8,156 nt of DNA, taken from assembly GCA_029879605.1 (NCBI GenBank), contig JAOUQA010000074.1, positions 1 to 8,156 of the forward strand, given 5' to 3'. Below, piece by piece: positions 1-5,690 of this stretch. The translations under genes and the position numbers were made by a program. Positions within the stretch are counted from its first letter, which is position 1, and the number at the start of each line of letters is the position of its first letter. Below the pieces are notes generated by a model. It searched no databases. It had not been told where the DNA came from and worked only from the letters and a program-made list of their open reading frames with translations. Source of the DNA: Gammaproteobacteria bacterium (GTDB lineage Bacteria; Pseudomonadota; Gammaproteobacteria; SZUA-229).

Positions 1-1
1 C

Positions 2-268
2 CTGGCACGTCTTCGTATGGCACGATTATTTGTTGCAATTGACAAGCACAGTGAAGCATTGCAGTTAATTAATGTTGATTACCCTGAAAATTTTACTGTC
101 ATGTTTGAGGAGTTAAAAGGTGATATTTATGTTATGACTAAAGACTTTAATAATGCCCGAGCAGCTTATGACAAGGCAATTCTTGCTTCTTCAGAACAGC
201 CCAGTCGTTGGTTGCGTTTAAAGCGTGAAGATCTTGGTGATGCGCAGGTGAACGAGCCAGCCGCATGA
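2..268 (+). CDS. yfgM: YfgM-like tetratricopeptide protein, C-terminal part (5' end outside window)
   Basis: The reading frame is open from the first complete codon, so the gene begins upstream; about 88 codons are visible. The visible start, LARLRMARLFVAIDKHSEAL, is a helix pair of the TPR type and matches the pattern seen in the C-terminal half of YfgM. A second TPR-like helix pair follows (ELKGDIYVMTKDFNNARAAY). In E. coli YfgM is an inner-membrane protein with a periplasmic TPR domain that associates with the SecYEG translocon and the chaperone PpiD; its membrane anchor would lie in the missing N-terminus. The stop codon overlaps the bamB start (ATGA), so the two are very probably co-transcribed and translationally coupled. 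The assignment rests on the TPR pattern and on position directly before bamB, since the diagnostic N-terminal half is not visible. Confidence 0.78.
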   Translation: MARLRMARLFVAIDKHSEALQLINVDYPENFTVMFEELKGDIYVMTKDFNNARAAYDKAILASSEQPSRWLRLKREDLGDAQVNEPAA

Positions 269-1407
269 GATTGAAGTTATTTTTTCTGGCTTTCAGTAGC
301 ATTCTTTTAATAGCATGTGGTGCCGAGGATACGACTGAGCCACCTGCTGAATTAATTGATTTTGAATCTTCTGCCGTGATCGAAGAATTATGGGATGTTT
401 CGACCGGGAGTGGTGTTAATCAGCATTATCTAAAATTATATCCTTTGTTGTTGTCAGATCGCATTGTTCTGGCAGATCGTAATGGCACTGTTAAGGCAGT
501 TGATCTTGATGATGGTGACGAGTTGTGGTCTGTCGATCTGGATGTTGTCATCAGTGGTGGTGTAGGTGGTAATGAAAAATTCCACTCGGTTACTTCGCGA
601 GACGGTGATGTGTTTTTGCTGGATGCGGAAAATGGTGACATAAAATGGCAGGAGAGCGTTGCAACTGAAGTGCTTGTGCCAGCTGAAATTGTACGTGATC
701 GACTGGTTATGAAAACCGTTGATGGAAAAATTATTGCCCTGGATCTTGCTACGGGTAAACAGCAATGGGTTTATAAGCGTGATGTGCCTGCATTAAGTTT
801 GCGTGGTGGCAGTCGGCTAATTGTTGTGGATGACAAAATTCTCACCGGTCTGGATAGTGGTCGACTGGTGGCGCTTGATGTGACAGGTAAATCATTATTT
901 GATGCTGCGGTAGCAATTCCCAGGGGTAAGTCTGAACTTGAGCGTATCGTTGATATTGATGGTGACGCGGTTTTTAAAAATAATATTCTTTATATCGCCA
1001 GCTACCAGGGTAGTGTAATCGCAATTGACATCAGGCGTGGCCAGTTAATCTGGAAGAGAAAGCTTTCTACCTATACTGGGGTAGAGGTTGATCAATCGAC
1101 CTTGTTTAGTGCCGATGAGCGTGATTATATCTGGGCGCTGGATCGTGCAAATGGCGCAACCTTATGGAAGATGGAAAAGTTATCTGCACGCCGTATTACA
1201 CGTCCAGTTGCTATGAGTGATGCGATTGTTGTATGTGATTCTGAGGGTTACCTGCACTGGATTTCTCAATATGATGGGCGTTTTCTGGCCAGGAAAGATA
1301 CCGGTACTTCAGGATGTATTGTTCCACCAGTGGTTAGAGGCAACCAGTTGTATGTTTTGTCACGTGATGGCGAATTGAACGTTTATCAATATATAAAAAA
1401 TAATTAA
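265..1407 (+). CDS. bamB: Outer membrane protein assembly factor BamB (lipoprotein beta-propeller)
   Basis: BamB is a periplasm-facing outer-membrane lipoprotein of the BAM complex that binds BamA and helps fold beta-barrel proteins. The N-terminus is a lipoprotein signal with lipobox LIAC and lipidated Cys18; Gly19 at +2 agrees with outer-membrane sorting. Repeated PQQ-like propeller strands of the type GxVxAxDxxxGxxxW occur throughout (near residues 74-90, 113-128, 153-168, 249-263, 289-301). The BamA-contact loops described for E. coli are recognisable: PALSLRG with Leu177, Leu179 and Arg180, and ERIVDID with Asp230 and Asp232. The length of 380 residues is close to the 392 of E. coli BamB. 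The start is fixed by the signal peptide and by the ATGA overlap with the upstream gene; a weak AGGTG lies about 16 bases before the ATG, so coupling to yfgM translation is likely. Der, the usual next gene, is displaced by a DUF945 gene. Confidence 0.96.
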   Translation: MRLKLFFLAFSSILLIACGAEDTTEPPAELIDFESSAVIEELWDVSTGSGVNQHYLKLYPLLLSDRIVLADRNGTVKAVDLDDGDELWSVDLDVVISGGVGGNEKFHSVTSRDGDVFLLDAENGDIKWQESVATEVLVPAEIVRDRLVMKTVDGKIIALDLATGKQQWVYKRDVPALSLRGGSRLIVVDDKILTGLDSGRLVALDVTGKSLFDAAVAIPRGKSELERIVDIDGDAVFKNNILYIASYQGSVIAIDIRRGQLIWKRKLSTYTGVEVDQSTLFSADERDYIWALDRANGATLWKMEKLSARRITRPVAMSDAIVVCDSEGYLHWISQYDGRFLARKDTGTSGCIVPPVVRGNQLYVLSRDGELNVYQYIKNN

Positions 1408-1499
1408 AGCCTGTTGTATTTAAACTGTATTAAGTAGTTTCCGGGTTAAGCATTTTATAGTTATGCATCTTTTGTTACAGATAAAATATAAGGATTAGT

Positions 1500-2954
1500 A
1501 TGAGTAAGAAAAGAATCAGTTTTGCCGAAATATTTCTATGGTTTGTTGCTTTACTGCTGGTTCTACTGGTAGTAAGTCCAATTGCGCTCGGCTTTAAAAT
1601 TAAAAATGATTATCGCTCTATGCTGGCAGAAATTGCCAGTCTTACCCATGCTGATATTGAAATCGTTAGTTATAATCGTGGTTTTTTTTCATCTGATGTA
1701 GTTTTAAGAGTTGGCGTTAAAAATACGCCTTTAACATTTCAGTTTAAAGAAAATATAGTTCATGGCCCGGTTTATCTCGGCCTGATTAACCAGGGCAAAA
1801 TGCCTTTTGTTATTGCGGTAGCGACAGGTGAGATGCTGCCTCACACCCAGTTCGCTGCGCAGATTAACCAGTTGTTTGCCGGTAAATCACCACTGGTCTA
1901 CCAGAATATTATTAATCTCAATGGTAATGTCATATCAGAAGGTTATATGCCTGCTGTAAATGCAGCATTAAGCCTGGATAAAGATAAAGTTACGATTCAG
2001 ACTTCGGGTATTACGATACAGTCTGAATTTCATCAACAATCGGGTAAATTAACCGGTGATATTGTTTTGCCCGCAATGTCGATGGCTACCAGTATTGATA
2101 ATATGCAGTTGCAGGGTCTGAATTTAAATTATTCTGGTGTAACAGGTCAAAATGGGTTGCTAATAGGTGATTCGGTTCTGGCACTTAAATTACTTGATTA
2201 TTACTCCAATGGTAGCCAGTTATCTGTGCGTACATTTAATATGCGAGCTATAACTAGTGAGCAGGATCAGTTACTTAACTCTCAGTTAGTATTGAAAGTT
2301 CAGGAAATACTCACTTCGAATATTAAGATAGGGCCTGTAGATTTTAATCTGAAAATTAATGGTCTAAATGCAATAAAAATTATTGAGTTGCAGGATTTGC
2401 AGGAAGAAAGTGAGCAGCAAGTTAAAGATGGGATTCCTGTTGAGCAGGCAATGGCTGAATATACTGGTAAAATAATGGGTCTTCTGCCAGATTTGTTCAA
2501 AGAGTCAGAAATTACAATTAACCCTTTAAAAATTGACAGTGACATAGGGGCCTTGTTGGCTGACCTGGTATTTTCAATTGATGATCTGGATACTACTGCC
2601 CTGGTTGATCCTTTGTTTATATTGAATTCAATTAATCTCGATATTAATTTAAAAGTCGATGAGAATCTGTTGCCACAGTTGATCAGGTGGCAACTGGCAT
2701 CTGCTGCAACAGTGACTGAATCACCGTCATCCTCATCCTCAGCCTCAGGTGATGGGGCAGAGGTTAGTGCTGATGCTGATGATACGCTGATTAACCAAAT
2801 GATTCAGGTACTGCAGAAGGAAGGCTGGTTGAAGAGGCAGGATCAGTCATATCAAGGTAACCTGAGTTTTCATCAGGGTGTGATGTTGTTGAATGGCAAA
2901 GAAATCGATCCCGTGGCCTATTTTATGTCCCAGATGACACAACCGGCGCCATAA
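1500..2954 (+). CDS. DUF945 / YdgA-family membrane-anchored protein
   Basis: This 484-residue protein has a short basic N-terminus (MSKKR), one hydrophobic segment at about residues 10-32, and a long periplasmic-type domain rich in beta-strands. The start of that domain (KIKNDYRSMLAEI, then IVSYNRGFFSSDVVLRV) is typical of the DUF945 family, whose E. coli members include YdgA (about 500 residues). Family function is not established; the topology suggests an inner-membrane anchor with a large periplasmic part, possibly a signal anchor rather than a cleaved signal. A Ser/Asp-rich low-complexity linker at about residues 407-428 (five consecutive Ser) separates the main body from a C-terminal segment (LINQMIQVLQKEGWLKRQDQ...GVMLLNGKEIDP) that looks like the family's conserved tail. 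An AAGGA ribosome-binding site at 1490-1494 lies five bases before the ATG and supports the start. The gene is AT-rich locally and contains a T8 run near codons 61-63. It separates bamB from der, which is unusual. The family call comes from pattern memory. Confidence 0.8.
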   Translation: MSKKRISFAEIFLWFVALLLVLLVVSPIALGFKIKNDYRSMLAEIASLTHADIEIVSYNRGFFSSDVVLRVGVKNTPLTFQFKENIVHGPVYLGLINQGKMPFVIAVATGEMLPHTQFAAQINQLFAGKSPLVYQNIINLNGNVISEGYMPAVNAALSLDKDKVTIQTSGITIQSEFHQQSGKLTGDIVLPAMSMATSIDNMQLQGLNLNYSGVTGQNGLLIGDSVLALKLLDYYSNGSQLSVRTFNMRAITSEQDQLLNSQLVLKVQEILTSNIKIGPVDFNLKINGLNAIKIIELQDLQEESEQQVKDGIPVEQAMAEYTGKIMGLLPDLFKESEITINPLKIDSDIGALLADLVFSIDDLDTTALVDPLFILNSINLDINLKVDENLLPQLIRWQLASAATVTESPSSSSSASGDGAEVSADADDTLINQMIQVLQKEGWLKRQDQSYQGNLSFHQGVMLLNGKEIDPVAYFMSQMTQPAP

Positions 2955-2967
2955 TCCGGTTTTCTCG

Positions 2968-2996
2968 ATAACAAAATTCTGTTTTTCCTGTAAAAT
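2968..2996 (+). promoter_or_regulatory. Possible der promoter
   Basis: ATAACA (2968-2973, four of six matches to TTGACA) and TAAAAT (2991-2996, five of six matches to TATAAT) are separated by 17 bases in the spacer before der. Transcription would begin near 3003, just ahead of the 3007-3027 hairpin, giving a leader of about 57 bases. This is a consensus match by eye only; der could equally be read through from bamB and the DUF945 gene. Confidence 0.35.
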
Positions 2997-3006
2997 ACAC
3001 CGAATC

Positions 3007-3027
3007 AGGGTCAGCTCTGCTGACCCT
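3007..3027 (+). other. Perfect 9-bp hairpin in the DUF945-der spacer
   Basis: AGGGTCAGC (3007-3015) and GCTGACCCT (3019-3027) are perfect reverse complements around a three-base loop (TCT). Only TTTA follows, so it lacks a proper U-tract and is a poor intrinsic terminator, although it could weakly terminate the upstream unit. If the candidate promoter at 2968-2996 is used, the hairpin would sit almost at the 5' end of the der mRNA, where it could protect the transcript. The arm GGGTCAG recurs in the spacer on the other side of der (4498-4504), so a repeat-element origin is also possible. Confidence 0.6.
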
Positions 3028-3059
3028 TTATACTGCCTGGATCTTTTGTTTTAGAAACT

Positions 3060-4475
3060 ATGTTACCTGTTATAGCCCTAGTTGGCCGTCCTAATGTCGG
3101 CAAATCGACCTTATTTAATGTGTTGACCAAAACACGTGAAGCTCTTGTGGCTGATTTTCCAGGTCTGACCCGTGATCGTAAATACGGTCATGGCAAGTAC
3201 GATGATCGGCATTTTATCGTCATAGATACCGGTGGTCTAAGTGGAGAGTCAGAAGAACTGGATGAACGCATGGCTCAACAAACCCTGCTGGCGATAGAAG
3301 AAGCCAACCTGATTCTGTTCATGGTTGATGCCCGTGAAGGTTTAACACCGGCAGATGAAAATATTGCCCAACAGATACGACGTTACGGAAAAACTACCCA
3401 CACGGTAGTGAACAAAATAGATGGTATTAATGCTGAACAGGCACGGGCTGATTTTTTTAGCCTTGGATTTGGTGATCCGCAGACTATATCCGCAGCTCAT
3501 GGTCGTGGTGTAAAACAGCTTATTGATGAACTGTTTTCAGCCCGCGAAGACTGGGATGATCCAGGACTTGATGATGTTAGAGGGGTCAAGGTGGCATTGG
3601 TGGGTAAGCCCAATGTTGGTAAGTCCACGCTGATCAATCGTATGCTGGGTGAAGAGCGTGTTGTTGTAATGGATATGCCGGGCACAACCCGTGATAGTAT
3701 TTTTATTCCTTTTGAGCACAATGATAAACCTTATACACTGATTGATACTGCAGGTGTGCGGCGAAAGAAAAAAGTTAAAGAAACCGTCGAGAAGTTCAGT
3801 GTCATAAAAACATTGCAGGCTATAGACCAGTCTAATGTTACCCTGTTACTGATTGATGCTAAGGAAGGAATTTCCGATCAGGATCTGCACTTGCTGGGAT
3901 ATATTATTGATTCTGGTCGTGCACTGGTCATCGTGATTAATAAATGGGATGGCATGAGTGATTATGACAAGCGCCAGATAAAAGAGCAGCTTGAAAAGCG
4001 CCTGGTGTTTATTAATTTCGCAGAAATATTTTTTATTTCCGCCTTACATGGTTCCGGTGTTGGTAAACTTTACCAGGCGATTGATAAAGCCTATGCATCG
4101 GCTACACGAAAATTATCAACACCCGAACTGACACGTATTCTTGATAAGGCTACAGAAATGCACCAGTTACCCCTGGTTCGAGGTCGCCGTATTAAGCTAC
4201 GCTATGCTCACCAGGGCGGTATGAATCCACCGATAATTGTATTACATGGCAACCAGACTGACCTGGTGCCGCCTTCCTATGTGCGTTACCTGACAAACCT
4301 GTTTGTGCAGGAGCTAAAATTAAAAGGCACGCCACTTCGGCTGGAGTTTAAAACCGGCACCAATCCTTATGCAGGACGAAAAAATACATTATCAGAACGC
4401 CAGGTTAATCGTAAAAAACGTATGGTGCAGCATTATAAAAAAATCAAAAAGAAAAAACGTAGACGCGTTGATTGA
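3060..4475 (+). CDS. der: Ribosome biogenesis GTPase Der (EngA)
   Basis: Der is an essential cytoplasmic GTPase with two G domains in tandem that acts in maturation of the 50S ribosomal subunit. First G domain: P-loop GRPNVGKS (residues 9-16), DTGG (56-59) and NKID (118-121). Second G domain: P-loop GKPNVGKS (182-189), DTAG (229-232), NKWD (294-297) and the G5 loop SALHGSG (about 327-333). The C-terminal KH-like domain spans roughly residues 352-440 and includes the typical TGTNPYAGRKN segment, followed by a very basic tail (KKIKKKKRRRVD), as in other family members. Length is 471 residues against 490 in E. coli, and no key residue is missing. The ATG gives the canonical N-terminus MLPVIALVGRPNVGKS, although no good Shine-Dalgarno sequence precedes it. 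It is the standard third gene of the yfgM-bamB-der group, here after an inserted DUF945 gene. Confidence 0.99.
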   Translation: MLPVIALVGRPNVGKSTLFNVLTKTREALVADFPGLTRDRKYGHGKYDDRHFIVIDTGGLSGESEELDERMAQQTLLAIEEANLILFMVDAREGLTPADENIAQQIRRYGKTTHTVVNKIDGINAEQARADFFSLGFGDPQTISAAHGRGVKQLIDELFSAREDWDDPGLDDVRGVKVALVGKPNVGKSTLINRMLGEERVVVMDMPGTTRDSIFIPFEHNDKPYTLIDTAGVRRKKKVKETVEKFSVIKTLQAIDQSNVTLLLIDAKEGISDQDLHLLGYIIDSGRALVIVINKWDGMSDYDKRQIKEQLEKRLVFINFAEIFFISALHGSGVGKLYQAIDKAYASATRKLSTPELTRILDKATEMHQLPLVRGRRIKLRYAHQGGMNPPIIVLHGNQTDLVPPSYVRYLTNLFVQELKLKGTPLRLEFKTGTNPYAGRKNTLSERQVNRKKRMVQHYKKIKKKKRRRVD

Positions 4476-4496
4476 TTTCTGCTGGTTTAGTGGTTT

Positions 4497-4512
4497 GGGG
4501 TCAGAGTAAAAA
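4497..4512 (+). repeat. GGGGTCAGAGTAAAAA motif, possible REP/RAYT-type repeat remnant
   Basis: The 16-base string GGGGTCAGAGTAAAAA lies 21 bases after the der stop codon. Strings starting GGGGTCAGAGT are, to my knowledge, a recurrent intergenic repeat in many gammaproteobacteria, often close to REP-associated tyrosine transposases (RAYT, TnpA_REP). No inverted partner (ACTCTGACCCC) and no transposase gene is present in this window, so if it belongs to that class it is a single half or remnant. The identification is from memory of the motif. Confidence 0.4.
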
Positions 4513-4591
4513 CTAGACATAGACATCATTTTTCAACCTGACTTCTGGTTGAAGTTCCCTGGCTGGACTATTATTAAAATATTGTTATTAA

Positions 4592-4618
4592 GGTTTTTAG
4601 TTTAAATAAGTAAAAACC
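4592..4618. promoter_or_regulatory. Operator-like inverted repeat upstream of the amidase gene
   Basis: GGTTTTTA (4592-4599) and TAAAAACC (4611-4618) form a perfect 8-base inverted repeat with an 11-base AT-rich centre, ending 21 bases before the amidase start codon. There is no T-run after it on either strand, so a terminator is unlikely. Its place just ahead of a separately transcribed gene and over an AT-rich stretch (possible -35 TTGTTA at 4582-4587) suits a repressor or activator site. No regulator family could be matched to it. Confidence 0.35.
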
Positions 4619-4639
4619 GGTACCAGGCGCGGGTATTAT

Positions 4640-5218
4640 ATGGACTTAAAAGATTTCTCAATTCTCACATTTTTCCTGTTTTCATCAACCCTGTTTGCCG
4701 ATGAGCCTGTGCCGGTTGAATTTTCCTGGTTCGATTTTGACGACTGGTATTATAAAAAGATCGAAGCTTACCAGGGCTGGAAATATATCGTGTTACATCA
4801 TTCTGCTACTAATGCGGGTTCTGTTAATGCATTCCATAACTTTCATACTGAGCAGGGTTATGGTGGGATTGCATACCACTTTGTCATCGGCAATGGTAAT
4901 GGCATGAAAGACGGTGAGGTAAAATCAACTTTCCGCTGGGAAAAGCAGATGTCAGGTACTCATGTTACGGTTAATTCCTGGGAACACAATGTTTTTGGTA
5001 TTGGTATATGCCTGGTTGGCAACCTTGAAACGGATCCTCCAACTAAGGCACAAATGGAAGCGCTGAAACAACTGGTTGAAAAACTCAAAAAACAATATGC
5101 CATTGATAGTAAAAATATCATTGGTCATAAACATGTTGAATATGATGATGCTTCTGGTAACAGGGAGCCGACTGTTTGTCCCGGCAATAAAATCGATATT
5201 AATGAATTGCGGGTATGA
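4640..5218 (+). CDS. Secreted N-acetylmuramoyl-L-alanine amidase, PGRP / T7-lysozyme (Amidase_2) type
   Basis: The protein is predicted to cleave the bond between N-acetylmuramic acid and L-alanine of peptidoglycan using a zinc ion. A signal peptide occupies about residues 1-20, with probable cleavage after Ala20 (TLFA-DEP), so it acts in the periplasm or outside. The single catalytic domain covers about residues 47-190. Against T7 lysozyme, the zinc ligands are His53 (VLHHSAT), His163 (IIGHKHV) and Cys180 (TVCPG), and the catalytic Tyr is Tyr79 (AYHFVI). The T7 Lys128 position is Thr178, as in eukaryotic PGRP amidases, so activity is expected. IGICLVGN (121-128) is the typical family strand. 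The 192-residue length means no separate wall-binding domain. The ATG is the only usable start, since no start codon lies between it and the in-frame TAA at 4607; the ribosome-binding site is poor. It is not cytoplasmic AmpD, which has no signal peptide. Confidence 0.9.
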   Translation: MDLKDFSILTFFLFSSTLFADEPVPVEFSWFDFDDWYYKKIEAYQGWKYIVLHHSATNAGSVNAFHNFHTEQGYGGIAYHFVIGNGNGMKDGEVKSTFRWEKQMSGTHVTVNSWEHNVFGIGICLVGNLETDPPTKAQMEALKQLVEKLKKQYAIDSKNIIGHKHVEYDDASGNREPTVCPGNKIDINELRV

Positions 5219-5252
5219 TTGATTTCATAGCTCAAAAGTATATTAGAGCAAA

Positions 5253-5277
5253 CTGGTATCTAACCCGGGGATACCAG
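5253..5277. terminator. Hairpin between convergent genes, possible terminator
   Basis: CTGGTATC (5253-5260) and GATACCAG (5270-5277) form a perfect 8-bp stem around a nine-base loop that contains CCCGGG. It lies in the 82-base spacer between the converging amidase and lipoprotein genes, where a shared terminator is expected. Read on the - strand it is followed by TTTG, on the + strand by ATGC, so the U-tract is weak in both directions. The same 8-mer also appears upstream of the lipoprotein gene (5668-5675), so it may instead be a repeat or a protein-binding site. Confidence 0.4.
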
Positions 5278-5300
5278 ATGCGTTAGTTAGCAATCCGTTT

Positions 5301-5618
5301 TTACTGACTGCATTTAAAAATATCAAAACTCATTTTGCCATCTACAACAGGTTCTTTGGCGACGATAGAGTCACCACCCATTTCTGCAGCTCTGTTCTTT
5401 GCAGCAATTACCAGGTCTTGCATAACGGCTTCATCTTCACGGGTCAATATGCCTATTTTATGAGTAACCGTTACATTAGTTGTGCCCAGTTTGGAGCAAT
5501 TGTTCACGTTAAAGGATTTTACCAGTGCTACTTTGCTGCCTTCTTTGGTGGTTTCGACCCAGGTGCAGGCGGGCAGGTAGAAAAATATTGTGCATAAGAT
5601 TAGGTGGTTAAGCTTCAT
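5301..5618 (-). CDS. Small DUF4156-like lipoprotein
   Basis: This 105-residue protein begins with a lipoprotein-type signal peptide (MKLNHLILCTIFFYLPAC) with the probable lipidated Cys18; proline at -2 makes the lipobox LPAC less standard than usual. Thr19 at +2 agrees with outer-membrane sorting. The mature part has the features I associate with DUF4156 (E. coli YjeI type): an N-terminal strand, NNCSKLGTTNVTV, then the helix AAKNRAAEMGGDSIVA, and a final Cys near the end (FKCSQ). Cys41 and Cys103 could form a disulfide. Function is unknown in the family. A GGAA at 5626-5629 lies seven bases before the ATG and supports the start. It follows the kinase-like gene by 72 bases on the same strand, so it may share its transcript or use its own promoter (TATATT at 5645-5650, read on the - strand, with no convincing -35). 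Confidence 0.75.
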   Translation of the reverse strand: MKLNHLILCTIFFYLPACTWVETTKEGSKVALVKSFNVNNCSKLGTTNVTVTHKIGILTREDEAVMQDLVIAAKNRAAEMGGDSIVAKEPVVDGKMSFDIFKCSQ

Positions 5619-5667
5619 TATTTTGTTCCGGATTTTTTAATGTTGAATATAAAGGAAGTGCGTGCAT

Positions 5668-5678
5668 GATACCAGTTT
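5668..5678 (-). repeat. Second copy of an AAACTGGTATC repeat
   Basis: Read on the - strand this site is AAACTGGTATC, identical over 11 bases to 5250-5260 on the + strand. The two copies therefore stand as inverted repeats in the spacers on either side of the lipoprotein gene. The + strand copy also forms the left arm of the 5253-5277 hairpin. No function can be assigned; chance is possible but not very likely for two spacers of under 100 bases each. Confidence 0.4.
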
Positions 5679-5690
5679 TTGCTACGGGAT

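Noticed and set aside
454..765. Open reading frames on the - strand inside bamB (also 426-641)
   Set aside because: They lie wholly within a well-supported BamB gene, show no recognisable domain, and are low-complexity or Ser/Thr/Asn-rich as expected of antisense frames.
1682..1689. T8 homopolymer in the DUF945 gene as a phase-variation or frameshift site
   Set aside because: The frame stays open on both sides and encodes the conserved-looking RGFFSSD segment; one short run without strain comparison is not evidence of variation.
2300..2545. 81-codon - strand reading frame inside the DUF945 gene
   Set aside because: Ser/Cys-rich antisense shadow with no ribosome-binding site or family signature.
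4436..4464. A-rich stretch at the der 3' end as a programmed frameshift site
   Set aside because: It encodes the Lys/Arg-rich tail that Der proteins usually have, and no alternative frame extends usefully.
4532..4553. TTCAACC / GGTTGAA hairpin as the der terminator
   Set aside because: The 7-bp stem has an eight-base loop and no T-run follows (GTTCCCTGG), so it does not fit an intrinsic terminator.
4695..5134. Alternative reading frames within the amidase gene (70 codons on +, 60 codons on -)
   Set aside because: The amidase frame carries the signal peptide and all zinc ligands; the others have no independent support.
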